NCBI RefSeq assembly: GCF_013388355.1
Contig: NZ_CP058246.1
Coordinates: forward strand, 3,348,001 to 3,412,000
Length of the DNA stretch: 64,000 nucleotides
Direction: 5' to 3'
DNA from: Flavobacterium sp. LPB0248
GTDB taxonomy: Bacteria > Bacteroidota > Bacteroidia > Flavobacteriales > Flavobacteriaceae
How positions within the stretch are numbered: position 1 is the first letter of the stretch; every line of letters starts with the position of its first letter. This document shows positions 44,994-54,270 of the stretch, piece by piece. The position numbers were made by a program, and so were the translations under genes. The notes under the pieces were generated by a model, which saw nothing but the letters and a program-made list of their open reading frames with translations, was not told the DNA's origin and did no database searches.

Positions 44994-45244
44994 GTTTGTG
45001 AAATATGATTTTGAGATGTGTGTTTTGTGATTTTTTTATTTTTTTTAAATCTTGGATGTTTTTGTAAAAGCCTTTGTTTAAAGGTAGTGCGGGTGTTTGG
45101 TGTCGCGATTGTATTATTTAATTGTTAAGTAAAAAGTCTTTTTATGTGGTGAATAAGAGCTTGGGTTTTTGTGGTAAAAAAGTTTCTTTTGTTGGTATTT
45201 TGAGGCTTGGATTTTGATAATGAGCGATTTAATTTTTCTAACTG

Positions 45245-45277
45245 TTTGGTTTATTCAATTTTAATATCTACTTTTGC
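45245..45277 (+). promoter_or_regulatory. Promoter of the S10 operon (from rplC)
   Basis: TTTG (45245-45248), a 20-nt spacer, then TACTTTTGC (45269-45277). The leader of about 65 nt before the rplC ATG can form a weak stem: TCCCTG near 45280 with AAGGGA near 45315, plus TTTG with CAAA inside. Confidence 0.85.
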
Positions 45278-45345
45278 ACTCCCTGTTTGGAAATTTCTGT
45301 TATTTTCAAATTGAAGGGAATTTTAGTAATTAATAATTAATATTT

Positions 45346-45963
45346 ATGTCTGGGTTAATTGGTAAGAAAATCGGCATGACTAGTATCTTCGACGAAAACG
45401 GGAAAAATATTCCTTGTACAGTAATCGAAGCTGGACCATGTGTTGTTACCCAAGTCAGAACCAACGAGGTTGACGGGTATGAAGCGTTGCAACTTGGTTT
45501 CGATGACAAAAACGAGAAACATTCTACTAAAGCGGCTTTAGGTCACTTTAAAAAAGCTGGAACTGTTGCTAAGAAAAAAGTCGTTGAATTCCAAGATTTT
45601 GCAACTGAACAAAAATTAGGAGATCTTATTGATGTTACTATTTTTGAAGAAGGAGAATTTGTAGATGTACAAGGTGTGTCTAAAGGTAAAGGTTTCCAGG
45701 GTGTTGTTAAACGTCACGGTTTTGGTGGTGTTGGACAAGCTACTCATGGTCAGCACAACCGTTTAAGAGCGCCAGGTTCTGTAGGAGCTTCTTCTTATCC
45801 ATCTAGAGTATTCAAAGGAATGCGTATGGCTGGAAGAATGGGAGGAGAAAATGTAAAAGTTCAAAACCTTAGAGTTTTAAAAGTAGTTGCTGATAAGAAT
45901 CTACTTGTTGTTAAAGGATGTGTTCCTGGGCACAAAAACTCTTATGTAATCATTCAGAAGTAA
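45346..45963 (+). CDS. rplC: 50S ribosomal protein L3
   Basis: 205 residues, uL3, an early assembly protein near the peptidyl-transferase centre. Conserved parts are [40 protein letters not shown] and [19 protein letters not shown]. It is the first gene behind the S10-operon promoter. Its stop codon overlaps the rplD start by one base. Confidence 0.98.
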   Translation: MSGLIGKKIGMTSIFDENGKNIPCTVIEAGPCVVTQVRTNEVDGYEALQLGFDDKNEKHSTKAALGHFKKAGTVAKKKVVEFQDFATEQKLGDLIDVTIFEEGEFVDVQGVSKGKGFQGVVKRHGFGGVGQATHGQHNRLRAPGSVGASSYPSRVFKGMRMAGRMGGENVKVQNLRVLKVVADKNLLVVKGCVPGHKNSYVIIQK

Positions 45964-46592
45964 TGGAAGTAAAAGTATTAGATTTCAACGGAAAAGATAC
46001 TGGAAGAAAAGTTCAACTTTCTGATTCAGTATTCGCAATTGAACCAAACAATCACGCTGTATATCTTGATGTTAAGCAATATCTTGCTAATCAAAGACAA
46101 GGTACTCACAAAGCTAAAGAAAGAGCTGAAGTAACTGGAAGTACGCGTAAGATTAAAAAACAAAAAGGAACTGGTACTGCTCGTGCAGGAAGTGTTAAGA
46201 ATCCTTTGTTTAAAGGTGGTGGAACAGTTTTCGGACCAAGACCAAGAAGTTATTCATTCAAATTGAATAAAGGCTTGAAGAGATTAGCTAGAAAATCAGC
46301 TTTCTCAATCAAAGCAAAAGAGTCAAATATTGTGGTTTTAGAAGACTTTAATTTTGAAGCGCCAAACACTAAAAATTTCATTAACGTTTTGAAAGCTTTA
46401 GGGTTAGAAAATAAAAAATCTCTATTTGTGTTGGGTGAGTCGAATAAAAACGTATATTTGTCGTCACGCAATTTAAAGGCTTCAAATGTCGTAACTAGCT
46501 CAGAATTAAGCACTTACGCAATATTAAACGCTAATAATTTAGTGCTTTTGGAAGGTTCTTTAGAGTTAATTGAAGAAAATTTAAGTAAATAA
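45963..46592 (+). CDS. rplD: 50S ribosomal protein L4
   Basis: 209 residues from the ATG at 45963, which overlaps the rplC stop. A longer frame beginning at 45918 lies inside rplC and is not used, since L4 homologues begin [10 protein letters not shown]. The conserved extended-loop segment is [19 protein letters not shown] with [14 protein letters not shown]. In E. coli L4 represses its own operon; whether it acts on the leader before rplC here is not known. Confidence 0.97.
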   Translation: MEVKVLDFNGKDTGRKVQLSDSVFAIEPNNHAVYLDVKQYLANQRQGTHKAKERAEVTGSTRKIKKQKGTGTARAGSVKNPLFKGGGTVFGPRPRSYSFKLNKGLKRLARKSAFSIKAKESNIVVLEDFNFEAPNTKNFINVLKALGLENKKSLFVLGESNKNVYLSSRNLKASNVVTSSELSTYAILNANNLVLLEGSLELIEENLSK

Positions 46593-46599
46593 TAGGAAT

Positions 46600-46890
46600 A
46601 TGAGCATCATTATTAGACCTATAGTAACGGAAAAAGTAACCAAAGAAAGTGAAGTTCTAAACCGCTTCGGATTCGTTGTTAACAAAAAAGCAAACAAAGT
46701 TGAGATTAAGAAAGCTGTTGAGGCTGCTTATGGAGTAACTATCGTTTCTGTTAACACAATGAATGTGAGACCAGATAGATCTACTAAATACACTAAAAGT
46801 GGTTTAATCAGTGGAAAGACAAATGCATATAAAAAAGCAATTGTTCAAGTACAAGAAGGAGAAACAATTGATTTTTACAACAATATCTAA
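46600..46890 (+). CDS. rplW: 50S ribosomal protein L23
   Basis: 96 residues, uL23, which lies at the exit tunnel and docks trigger factor and SRP. Conserved parts are IIIRPIVTEKVTKESE, FVVNKKANKVEIKKAVEAAY and VSVNTMNVRPDRSTK. It lies 7 nt after rplD in the S10 operon. Confidence 0.97.
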   Translation: MSIIIRPIVTEKVTKESEVLNRFGFVVNKKANKVEIKKAVEAAYGVTIVSVNTMNVRPDRSTKYTKSGLISGKTNAYKKAIVQVQEGETIDFYNNI

Positions 46891-46899
46891 GATAGAAAA

Positions 46900-47724
46900 A
46901 TGTCAGTAAGAAAATTAAAACCTATTACCCCGGGTCAGCGATTTAGAGTTGTGAATGGTTATGACGCTATTACAACTGATAAGCCGGAACGCTCTTTGAT
47001 AGCACCGATAAAAAACTCAGGAGGTAGAAATAGTCAAGGAAAGATGACCATGCGTTATACGGGTGGTGGTCACAAGCAGAGATATCGTATCATTGATTTC
47101 AAAAGAACTAAAGATGGAATTCCAGCTACAGTGAAATCAATCGAGTATGATCCAAATCGTACTGCATTTATCGCTTTATTAGCTTACGCTGATGGAGAGA
47201 AAACTTATATTATCGCTCAAAATGGATTGAAAGTTGGTCAGAAATTAGTTTCTGGTCCAGAGTCTCAGCCAGAAATCGGTAATACATTACCTTTAAGCAG
47301 AATTCCTCTTGGAACTGTTATATCTTGTATTGAGTTACGTCCAGGACAAGGAGCTGTTATTGCTCGTTCAGCTGGAACTTTTGCTCAGTTAATGGCAAGA
47401 GACGGGAAATATGCAACAATTAAAATGCCATCTGGTGAGACAAGATTAATCTTGTTAACTTGTTCGGCTACAATTGGAGCTGTTTCTAACTCTGACCACC
47501 AATTAGTTGTATCTGGAAAAGCGGGTAGAACAAGATGGTTAGGAAGAAGACCTAGAACTAGACCAGTAGCGATGAACCCTGTTGATCACCCTATGGGAGG
47601 TGGTGAAGGACGTTCTTCTGGAGGGCACCCACGTTCAAGAAACGGATTGCCAGCTAAAGGTTACAGAACTCGTTCTAAGAAAAACCCGAGTAACAAGTAT
47701 ATCGTAGAACGTAGAAAGAAATAA
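46900..47724 (+). CDS. rplB: 50S ribosomal protein L2
   Basis: 274 residues, uL2, needed for subunit joining and peptidyl-transferase activity. Conserved parts are [32 protein letters not shown] and the C-terminal [17 protein letters not shown]. The conserved histidine in DHP is present (residue 230). The next conserved position, His in many bacteria (DHPHGGG), is Met232 here (DHPMGGG). Spacing to its neighbours is 9 and 6 nt. Confidence 0.98.
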   Translation: MSVRKLKPITPGQRFRVVNGYDAITTDKPERSLIAPIKNSGGRNSQGKMTMRYTGGGHKQRYRIIDFKRTKDGIPATVKSIEYDPNRTAFIALLAYADGEKTYIIAQNGLKVGQKLVSGPESQPEIGNTLPLSRIPLGTVISCIELRPGQGAVIARSAGTFAQLMARDGKYATIKMPSGETRLILLTCSATIGAVSNSDHQLVVSGKAGRTRWLGRRPRTRPVAMNPVDHPMGGGEGRSSGGHPRSRNGLPAKGYRTRSKKNPSNKYIVERRKK

Positions 47725-47730
47725 TAAGAT

Positions 47731-48009
47731 ATGGCACGTTCATTAAAAAAAGGACCTTTCGTTCATTATAAATTAGACAAGAAAGTTCAAGAAAACGTAG
47801 AAAGTGGTAAAAATGCAGTTGTTAAGACTTGGTCTAGAGCTTCAATGATTACTCCAGATTTCGTTGGACAAACTATCGCAGTTCATAACGGTCGTCAATT
47901 TGTACCAGTTTACGTAACAGAAAACATGGTAGGTCACAAATTAGGAGAGTTTTCACCAACTAGATCTTTTAGAGGTCATGCTGGAGCAAAAAATAAAGGT
48001 AAAAAATAA
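47731..48009 (+). CDS. rpsS: 30S ribosomal protein S19
   Basis: 92 residues, uS19 of the 30S head. It begins [20 protein letters not shown] and contains [20 protein letters not shown] and [15 protein letters not shown], all typical. It lies in the S10 operon, 6 nt before rplV. Confidence 0.98.
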   Translation: MARSLKKGPFVHYKLDKKVQENVESGKNAVVKTWSRASMITPDFVGQTIAVHNGRQFVPVYVTENMVGHKLGEFSPTRSFRGHAGAKNKGKK

Positions 48010-48015
48010 GAAGCA

Positions 48016-48429
48016 ATGGGAGTTCGTAAAAGAGAAACAGCAGATGCGAGAAAAGAGGCTAATAAGTCTATTGCTTTCGCAAAATTGAATAACTGCCCTA
48101 CTTCACCTAGAAAAATGCGCTTAGTAGCGGACTTGGTAAGAGGTCAGAAGGTGGAAAGAGCACTTAACATTTTAAGATTCAGTTCTAAAGAAGCTTCAAG
48201 AAAATTAGAAAAACTATTATTGTCTGCAATCAATAACTGGGAGCAAAAAAATAGTGAAGGTAATTTAGAAGAGGCTGGATTATTTGTTAAAGAGATCAGA
48301 GTAGATGGTGGAATGATGTTAAAAAGACTTCGTCCAGCTCCACAAGGTCGTGCACACAGAATAAGAAAACGTTCTAATCACGTTACAATCGTGCTTGGAG
48401 CTATCAATAACACACAAAGCAATTCTTAA
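48016..48429 (+). CDS. rplV: 50S ribosomal protein L22
   Basis: 137 residues, uL22, whose hairpin lines the exit tunnel. Conserved parts are [40 protein letters not shown] and the hairpin [20 protein letters not shown]. There is a short N-terminal extension relative to E. coli. It lies 5 nt before rpsC. Confidence 0.97.
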
Positions 48430-48434
48430 GCAGC

Positions 48435-49193
48435 ATGGGACAAAAGACAAATCCAATTGGAAATAGACTTGGTATCATCAGAGGATGGGACTCAAACTGG
48501 TATGGTGGAAATGATTACGGTGATAAATTAGCCGAAGATCACAAAATCAGAAAGTATATCCATGCTCGTTTATCAAAAGCTAGTGTATCAAAAGTAATCA
48601 TCGAGAGAACTTTGAAACTTGTAACCGTTACTATCACTACTGCTAGACCTGGTATCATTATCGGAAAAGGTGGACAAGAGGTAGACAAGTTAAAAGAAGA
48701 ACTTAAGAAAGTTACTGACAAAGAGGTTCAAATCAATATCTTTGAAATTAAAAGACCTGAGTTAGATGCTTATCTTGTGGCGACAAGCATCGCTCGTCAA
48801 ATCGAAAGCCGTATTTCTTACAGACGTGCAATCAAAATGGCTATTGCTGCTTCTATGCGTATGAACGCTGAGGGTATCAAAGTTTTGATTTCTGGTCGTT
48901 TGAATGGAGCTGAGATGGCGCGTTCGGAAGGTTTCAAAGAAGGTAGAATTCCTCTATCAACTTTCAGAGCTGACATTGATTATGCTCTTGCTGAAGCTCA
49001 TACTACTTACGGTAGAATGGGAATTAAAGTATGGATCATGAAAGGTGAAGTTTATGGTAAGAGAGAACTTTCTCCACTTGCTGGAATGGACAAAAAACAA
49101 TCTGGTGCAGGTGGTGGAAAAGGTGGAGATGCTCCTAGAGGCAAATCTAACTTTAACAAAGGTGGAAAACCAGACGCTCGTAAAAGAAAGTAA
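48435..49193 (+). CDS. rpsC: 30S ribosomal protein S3
   Basis: 252 residues, uS3, at the mRNA entry site. It has [20 protein letters not shown], a KH domain with [20 protein letters not shown] and the C-terminal [20 protein letters not shown]. The last 25 residues are a Gly/Lys-rich tail, longer than in E. coli and usual in Bacteroidota. Confidence 0.98.
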   Translation: MGQKTNPIGNRLGIIRGWDSNWYGGNDYGDKLAEDHKIRKYIHARLSKASVSKVIIERTLKLVTVTITTARPGIIIGKGGQEVDKLKEELKKVTDKEVQINIFEIKRPELDAYLVATSIARQIESRISYRRAIKMAIAASMRMNAEGIKVLISGRLNGAEMARSEGFKEGRIPLSTFRADIDYALAEAHTTYGRMGIKVWIMKGEVYGKRELSPLAGMDKKQSGAGGGKGGDAPRGKSNFNKGGKPDARKRK

Positions 49194-49212
49194 ATTTTTA
49201 AACTAAAGAAAA

Positions 49213-49638
49213 ATGTTACAGCCTAAAAGAACAAAATACCGTAAGGTACAAAAAGGTAGAATGAAAGGTAACTCTCAAAGAGGGCATGAGCTTTCAAATG
49301 GAATGTTTGGTATTAAATCTGTACATGAAGATGGAATGTTCTTAACTTCTCGTCAAATCGAAGCTGCACGTATCGCTGCAACTCGTTACATGAAAAGAGA
49401 GGGACAATTATGGATTAAAATTTTTCCAGACAAACCTATTACTAAGAAACCTCTTGAAGTACGTATGGGTAAAGGTAAAGGAGCAGTTGAGTATTGGGCT
49501 GCTGTTGTTAAACCAGGAAGAATTATGTTTGAAGTTGGAGGAGTTCCATTGTCAGTTGCAAAAGAGGCTTTACGTCTTGCAGCTCAAAAACTTCCAGTAA
49601 AAACTAAGTTCGTCGTTGCTAGAGATTTCGAAGCATAA
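49213..49638 (+). CDS. rplP: 50S ribosomal protein L16
   Basis: 141 residues, uL16, near the A site. It begins [18 protein letters not shown] and has [40 protein letters not shown] and PVKTKFVV. The arginine where E. coli L16 is hydroxylated lies in the [11 protein letters not shown] neighbourhood and cannot be aligned with certainty. It is followed by rpmC after 12 nt. Confidence 0.97.
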   Translation: MLQPKRTKYRKVQKGRMKGNSQRGHELSNGMFGIKSVHEDGMFLTSRQIEAARIAATRYMKREGQLWIKIFPDKPITKKPLEVRMGKGKGAVEYWAAVVKPGRIMFEVGGVPLSVAKEALRLAAQKLPVKTKFVVARDFEA

Positions 49639-49650
49639 TTTATATTTATT

Positions 49651-49842
49651 ATGAAACAATCAGAAATAAAAGATCTTTCTGCAGCGGAGTTGCAAGAAAA
49701 GCTTAGTCAAACTAAGAAAGTATATGCTGACCTAAAAATGGCTCACGCAATCTCTCCAATTGCTAACCCACTTCAAATTAGAAGCGTTAGAAGAACAGTT
49801 GCAAGATTAGCTACAGAGTTAACTAAAAGAGAGTTACAATAA
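49651..49842 (+). CDS. rpmC: 50S ribosomal protein L29
   Basis: 63 residues, uL29, a two-helix protein next to L23 at the exit tunnel. The helices are KQSEIKDLSAAELQEKLSQ and NPLQIRSVRRTVARLATELT. Normal length, between rplP and rpsQ. Confidence 0.96.
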   Translation: MKQSEIKDLSAAELQEKLSQTKKVYADLKMAHAISPIANPLQIRSVRRTVARLATELTKRELQ

Positions 49843-49859
49843 TTGTATTCTGCTGAAAG

Positions 49860-50120
49860 ATGGAAGAAAAAAGAAATTTAAGAAAAGAAAGAATAGGTGT
49901 TGTTACTTCAAACAAGATGGATAAGTCTATCGTGATTTCTGAAGTAAGAAAAGTAAAACACCCATTATACGGTAAGTTCGTGTTGAAAACTAAGAAATAT
50001 GTTGCACACGACGAAACAAACGACTGTAACATTGGTGATACTGTAAGAATTAGCGAAACGCGTCCTTTAAGTAAAACAAAATGTTGGAGATTAGTTGAAA
50101 TCTTAGAAAGAGCTAAATAA
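49860..50120 (+). CDS. rpsQ: 30S ribosomal protein S17
   Basis: 86 residues, uS17, with [40 protein letters not shown] and [20 protein letters not shown], an OB-fold rRNA-binding protein. The next gene, rplN, starts 2 nt after the stop. Confidence 0.97.
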
Positions 50121-50122
50121 TT

Positions 50123-50491
50123 ATGGTACAACAAGAATCAAGACTAAAAGTAGCAGATAACACGGGAGCTAAAGAAGTTTTAACTATTCGTGTTTTAGGA
50201 GGTACTAAAAGAAGATATGCCTCTGTTGGTGACAAAATTGTAGTTTCTATCAAAGATGCAACTCCAAACGGAAACGTGAAAAAAGGAGCTGTTTCAACTG
50301 CAGTTGTTGTACGTACTAAAAAAGAAGTGAGAAGAGCTGATGGTTCTTATATCCGTTTCGATGACAATGCATGTGTTCTTTTGAATGCTGCAGGTGAAAT
50401 GAGAGGAACTCGTGTTTTTGGTCCGGTAGCAAGAGAACTTCGTGAAAAACAATTCATGAAAATTGTATCATTAGCACCAGAAGTGCTTTAA
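50123..50491 (+). CDS. rplN: 50S ribosomal protein L14
   Basis: 122 residues, uL14, at the subunit interface. It starts [20 protein letters not shown] and has [20 protein letters not shown] and [20 protein letters not shown], the family signature. First gene of the spc part of the cluster; no separate promoter is visible here. Confidence 0.98.
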
Positions 50492-50503
50492 TTCGTTTTT
50501 AAG

Positions 50504-50818
50504 ATGATAAAGCTAAAAATAAAATCAGGAGATATCGTAAGAGTTATTGCTGGGGACCATAAAGGTGCTGAAGGTAAAGTTTTACGTGTTTACCGTGAGA
50601 AAAATAAAGCGATAGTTGAAGGTGTAAACATGGTTTCAAAACATACAAAACCAAGTGCTAAAAACCCTCAAGGTGGTATCGTTAAGAAAGAAGCTTCTAT
50701 TCAAATTTCTAACATTGCTTTAATTGATCCTAAAACTAAGGAAACAACTAGAGTAGGTATTAGAGTAGAAGGAGATAAGAAAGTAAGATTTTCAAAAAAA
50801 TCTAATCAAGTACTATAG
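50504..50818 (+). CDS. rplX: 50S ribosomal protein L24
   Basis: 104 residues, uL24, an assembly initiator protein. The KOW motif is [20 protein letters not shown], followed by [20 protein letters not shown]. The start ATG lies 12 nt after rplN. Its stop is 2 nt before rplE. Confidence 0.97.
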   Translation: MIKLKIKSGDIVRVIAGDHKGAEGKVLRVYREKNKAIVEGVNMVSKHTKPSAKNPQGGIVKKEASIQISNIALIDPKTKETTRVGIRVEGDKKVRFSKKSNQVL

Positions 50819-50820
50819 TA

Positions 50821-51372
50821 ATGGCATATACACCTAGACTAAAAGAAGAATATAAGAGTAGAGTAATCTCTGCTCTTAAAGAGGAGTTCGGATATACAAA
50901 CGTAATGCAAGTTCCTAAACTTGAAAAAATCGTTTTGAGCCGTGGAGTTGGTGCAGCTGTATCTGATAAAAAACTTATTGACTATGCTGTTGATGAGTTA
51001 ACAAAGATCACTGGACAAAAAGCAGTTTCTACAATCTCTAAGAAAGACGTTGCGTCTTTCAAATTGAGAAAAGGAATGCCTATTGGAGCAAAAGTTACTT
51101 TACGTGGAGAAAGAATGTATGAGTTTTTAGATAGACTTATTACTTCTGCTTTGCCACGTGTTAGAGATTTCAGTGGTATTAAAGCTACAGGTTTCGACGG
51201 AAGAGGTAACTATAATCTTGGAGTTTTAGAGCAAATCATTTTCCCAGAAATTGATATTGACAAAGTAAACAAAATTTCAGGAATGGATATTACTTTTGTT
51301 ACTACTGCAAAAACAGACAAGGAAGCAAAGTCATTATTGGCTGAATTAGGATTACCTTTTAAAAAGAATTAA
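50821..51372 (+). CDS. rplE: 50S ribosomal protein L5
   Basis: 183 residues, uL5, which binds 5S rRNA and contacts the P-site tRNA. Conserved parts are [40 protein letters not shown] and the end [14 protein letters not shown]. Normal length. Confidence 0.97.
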   Translation: MAYTPRLKEEYKSRVISALKEEFGYTNVMQVPKLEKIVLSRGVGAAVSDKKLIDYAVDELTKITGQKAVSTISKKDVASFKLRKGMPIGAKVTLRGERMYEFLDRLITSALPRVRDFSGIKATGFDGRGNYNLGVLEQIIFPEIDIDKVNKISGMDITFVTTAKTDKEAKSLLAELGLPFKKN

Positions 51373-51375
51373 GAC

Positions 51376-51645
51376 ATGGCTAAAGAATCAATGAAAGCCC
51401 GTGAGGTTAAAAGAGAGAAAACGGTAGCTAAGTATGCTGAAAAAAGAAAAGCTTTATTAGAAGCTGGAGATTATGAAGGCCTACAAAAATTACCTAAAAA
51501 TGCTTCACCAGTTCGTTTGCATAACCGTTGTAAATTAACAGGTAGACCAAGAGGTTATATTCGTCAATTTGGTATTTCTCGTGTAACTTTCCGTGAAATG
51601 GCTAATAATGGATTAATTCCTGGTGTTAAAAAGGCATCTTGGTAA
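51376..51645 (+). CDS. rpsN: 30S ribosomal protein S14 (zinc-free form)
   Basis: 89 residues, uS14. The long form lacks the CxxC...CxxC zinc ribbon of the short form and has only one cysteine ([20 protein letters not shown]). Conserved end: [20 protein letters not shown]. It is followed by a 104-nt gap that carries a promoter and a hairpin before rpsH. Confidence 0.97.
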   Translation: MAKESMKAREVKREKTVAKYAEKRKALLEAGDYEGLQKLPKNASPVRLHNRCKLTGRPRGYIRQFGISRVTFREMANNGLIPGVKKASW

Positions 51646-51670
51646 TCTCGCAATAAGTTATTACTTTTGC
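51639..51670 (+). promoter_or_regulatory. Internal promoter before rpsH
   Basis: TTG (51639-51641), a 20-nt spacer, then TACTTTTGC (51662-51670), identical in its -7 box to the rplC promoter. It overlaps the end of rpsN and lies 79 nt before the rpsH ATG. Confidence 0.8.
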
Positions 51671-51701
51671 AAACCAAAAAATAATTTTAATTGATTAAAG
51701 G

Positions 51702-51725
51702 TTCGGGAGACGGGTGTCTCCCGAA
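51702..51725 (+). promoter_or_regulatory. Leader hairpin before rpsH
   Basis: TTCGGGAGAC (51702-51711) and GTCTCCCGAA (51716-51725) form a perfect 10-bp stem closed by GGGT. GG and AACC flank it and may extend the pairing. No T run follows, so it is not a terminator. It sits in the leader between the internal promoter and the rpsH ATG, 24 nt upstream of the gene. Confidence 0.7.
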
Positions 51726-51749
51726 AACCATAATCGCAATCAAATACAT

Positions 51750-52148
51750 ATGTATACAGATCCTATTGCAGATTATTTGACTAGAGTTCGTAACGCTGTG
51801 GCTGCAAACCACAAAGTTGTTGAAATTCCAGCTTCTAATCTTAAAAAAGAGATAACTAAGATCTTATTTGATCAAGGTTACATCTTAAGTTACAAATTTG
51901 AGCAGAACACAGTTCAAGGTTCTATCAAAATTGCTTTAAAGTATGATAAAGATACTAAAGAGCCTGTAATTAAAGATATCCAAAGAATTAGTAAACCTGG
52001 TTTACGTAAGTACGCAGGTGCTGCCAAATTACCTAGAATCCTTAACGGATTGGGAATTGCTATTGTTTCTACATCAAAAGGTTTGATGACTGGAAAACAA
52101 GCTAAGCAATTAAATGTAGGTGGTGAAGTAATTTGTTACGTATACTAA
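51750..52148 (+). CDS. rpsH: 30S ribosomal protein S8
   Basis: 132 residues, uS8, which binds the central domain of 16S rRNA and in E. coli represses the spc operon. The start is ATG 51750 (TDPIADYLTRVRNAVAANHK follows). A longer frame from GTG 51714 starts inside the leader hairpin and is rejected. Conserved end: RILNGLGIAIVSTSKGLMTG. It opens the portion of the cluster behind the internal promoter, so autoregulation through the leader hairpin is possible but untested. Confidence 0.97.
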   Translation: MYTDPIADYLTRVRNAVAANHKVVEIPASNLKKEITKILFDQGYILSYKFEQNTVQGSIKIALKYDKDTKEPVIKDIQRISKPGLRKYAGAAKLPRILNGLGIAIVSTSKGLMTGKQAKQLNVGGEVICYVY

Positions 52149-52166
52149 TTTTAAACACTAGATAAG

Positions 52167-52709
52167 ATGTCAAGAATAGGTAAAAGCCCAATTGTAATCC
52201 CTGCTGGTGTAACTGTAGAAGTTAAAGACGGTATTATTACAGTAAAAGGAAAAAGAGGTCAACTAGTTCAAGAGTTTTCGGACGTAAATGTAACTGTTGA
52301 AGGCGATCAAGTTTTAGTTGAAAGATCGTCTGATCATAAAGACCACAGAGCAAAACACGGATTATTCAGATCTTTGATCAGTAATATGGTTGTTGGTGTT
52401 TCTGAAGGTTTCACAAAAGAACTAGAATTAGTTGGAGTTGGTTATAGAGCTTCAAACCAAGGTCAAAAATTAGATTTAGCTCTTGGATATTCTCACAATA
52501 TTGTTTTAGAGATTGCTCCTGAAGTATCTTTAGAAACAGTATCTGAAAAAGGTAAGAACCCAATCGTAAAATTAACATCATTTGATAAACAACTTTTAGG
52601 GCAAGTTGCTGCGAAAATCAGAGGTTTCCGTAAGCCAGAGCCGTACAAAGGAAAAGGTGTTAAATTTGTGGGTGAAGTATTAAGAAGAAAAGCAGGTAAA
52701 TCAGCTTAA
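52167..52709 (+). CDS. rplF: 50S ribosomal protein L6
   Basis: 180 residues, uL6, near the sarcin-ricin loop. Conserved parts are [40 protein letters not shown] and [20 protein letters not shown]. Normal length; 18 nt after rpsH. Confidence 0.97.
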   Translation: MSRIGKSPIVIPAGVTVEVKDGIITVKGKRGQLVQEFSDVNVTVEGDQVLVERSSDHKDHRAKHGLFRSLISNMVVGVSEGFTKELELVGVGYRASNQGQKLDLALGYSHNIVLEIAPEVSLETVSEKGKNPIVKLTSFDKQLLGQVAAKIRGFRKPEPYKGKGVKFVGEVLRRKAGKSA

Positions 52710-52720
52710 AATATAAGATT

Positions 52721-53071
52721 ATGTCATTAACAAAATCTGAAAGAAGACAGAGAATTAAATTCAGAATTAGAAAATCGGTTAGTGGTTCAGCTGCAAGACC
52801 TAGACTTTCTGTTTTTAGAAGTAACAAAGAAATTTATGCTCAAATCATTGATGATGTAAATGGAGTTACTATATTAGCTGCATCTTCGAGAGAAAAAGAA
52901 ATAGGAAAAGGTACTAACGTTGAAATCGCTGCTGCTGTTGGAAAATTAGTTGCAGAGAAAGCGTTAAAAGCTGGGATTGATACCATCACTTTTGATAGAG
53001 GTGGATATTTATATCACGGTCGTATTAAATCATTAGCAGAAGGCGCAAGAGCCGCTGGACTTAAATTCTAA
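52721..53071 (+). CDS. rplR: 50S ribosomal protein L18
   Basis: 116 residues, uL18, which binds 5S rRNA. It has [39 protein letters not shown] and [20 protein letters not shown]. Next gene after 6 nt. Confidence 0.97.
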   Translation: MSLTKSERRQRIKFRIRKSVSGSAARPRLSVFRSNKEIYAQIIDDVNGVTILAASSREKEIGKGTNVEIAAAVGKLVAEKALKAGIDTITFDRGGYLYHGRIKSLAEGARAAGLKF

Positions 53072-53077
53072 TATATT

Positions 53078-53599
53078 ATGTCTAAATACAAAAATGTAGA
53101 ATTGGTAAAACCTAGTGGTCTTGAACTTAAAGATCGTCTAGTTAGTGTTAATCGTGTTACTAAAGTTACAAAAGGTGGTAGAGCTTTTGGTTTTTCTGCT
53201 ATTGTAGTTGTAGGTGATGAAAATGGAGTAGTTGGTCATGGATTAGGAAAATCTAAAGACGTTTCGGAAGCAATTGCGAAAGCAGTAGAAGATGCTAAGA
53301 AAAACTTAGTTAGAATTCCTTTAAATGGACAATCTGTTCCTCACGAACAAAAAGGTAAATTTGGTGGTGCACGTGTATTCTTAATTCCAGCGTCTCATGG
53401 TACTGGAGTTATTGCTGGTGGAGCTGTTCGTTCAGTTCTTGAGTCAGTGGGTATTCACGATGTATTGTCTAAATCTCAAGGATCGTCAAATCCACATAAC
53501 GTAGTAAAAGCAACTTTTGATGCTTTATTGCAAATGAGAAGCGCTCATACTGTTGCAAAACAGAGAGGTGTTTCTTTAGAGAAAGTTTTTAAAGGTTAA
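53078..53599 (+). CDS. rpsE: 30S ribosomal protein S5
   Basis: 173 residues, uS5, involved in decoding accuracy. It has [40 protein letters not shown] and [20 protein letters not shown], the usual double-stranded-RNA-binding-like domain followed by the S5 C-terminal domain. Confidence 0.97.
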
Positions 53600-53610
53600 T
53601 TCAGGAAATT

Positions 53611-53793
53611 ATGGCTAAATTATTAGTAAAACAAGTAAGAAGCAAAATCAACTGTCCTCTTTCTCAAAAGAGAGGGTTGGAAGCTTTAGGTCTACGTAAA
53701 ATTGGACAAGTTGTGGAGCATGAGTCAAATCCTGCTATCCTTGGGATGATAAACAAAGTTAAACACTTAGTTTCTGTAGAAGAAGCTAAATAA
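53611..53793 (+). CDS. rpmD: 50S ribosomal protein L30
   Basis: 60 residues, uL30, with [20 protein letters not shown] and [20 protein letters not shown], the compact bacterial form. It lies between rpsE and rplO, each about 11 nt away. Confidence 0.96.
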   Translation: MAKLLVKQVRSKINCPLSQKRGLEALGLRKIGQVVEHESNPAILGMINKVKHLVSVEEAK

Positions 53794-53804
53794 CAAATAC
53801 TGTT

Positions 53805-54257
53805 ATGAATTTAAGTAACTTACAACCTGCTGAGGGATCTACACACAATCAAAATAAAAGATTAGGTAGAGGAGAAGGTTCTGGAAAAGGTGGTACCGCT
53901 GCACGTGGACACAAAGGAGCAAAATCTCGTTCTGGTTATTCTAAAAAGATTGGTTTTGAAGGAGGGCAGATGCCACTTCAAAGACGTGTACCTAAGTTTG
54001 GTTTCAAAAACATCAATCGTAAAGAATACGAAGGTGTTAATTTAGATACTCTTCAATTATTAGTTGATAACGGTGTAATTACTGATTCTGTTTCTATGAC
54101 AGATTTCGTAGCAAATCGTCTAGCTACTAAAAATGAAATCGTTAAGATTTTAGGTAGAGGAGAATTGAAAGCAAAATTAAAAGTAACTGCCCACAAATTT
54201 ACTGCTACTGCAAAAGCTGCGATTGAAGCTGCTGGTGGAGAAGCTGTAACTATATAA
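53805..54257 (+). CDS. rplO: 50S ribosomal protein L15
   Basis: 150 residues, uL15, a late assembly protein. It has the glycine-rich start RLGRGEGSGKGGTAARGHKG, GGQMPLQRRVPKFGFKNINR and a C-terminal KFTATAKAAIEAAGGEAVTI. It directly precedes secY (13 nt). Confidence 0.97.
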   Translation: MNLSNLQPAEGSTHNQNKRLGRGEGSGKGGTAARGHKGAKSRSGYSKKIGFEGGQMPLQRRVPKFGFKNINRKEYEGVNLDTLQLLVDNGVITDSVSMTDFVANRLATKNEIVKILGRGELKAKLKVTAHKFTATAKAAIEAAGGEAVTI

Positions 54258-54270
54258 CTTATCTATTAAG

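Larger units (their letters stand above)
44941..45345. other. 405-nt noncoding gap between rpsJ and rplC
   Basis: It holds the str-operon terminator (44962-44993), a G/T-rich stretch with very few C residues (about 44995-45240), and the rplC promoter (45245-45277) with its leader. No reading frame, RNA gene or repeat was recognised in the G/T-rich stretch. Confidence 0.6.

Noticed and set aside
51714..51749. N-terminal extension of S8 from GTG 51714
   Set aside because: It starts in the loop of the leader hairpin, and S8 proteins begin at TDPIADYLTR.
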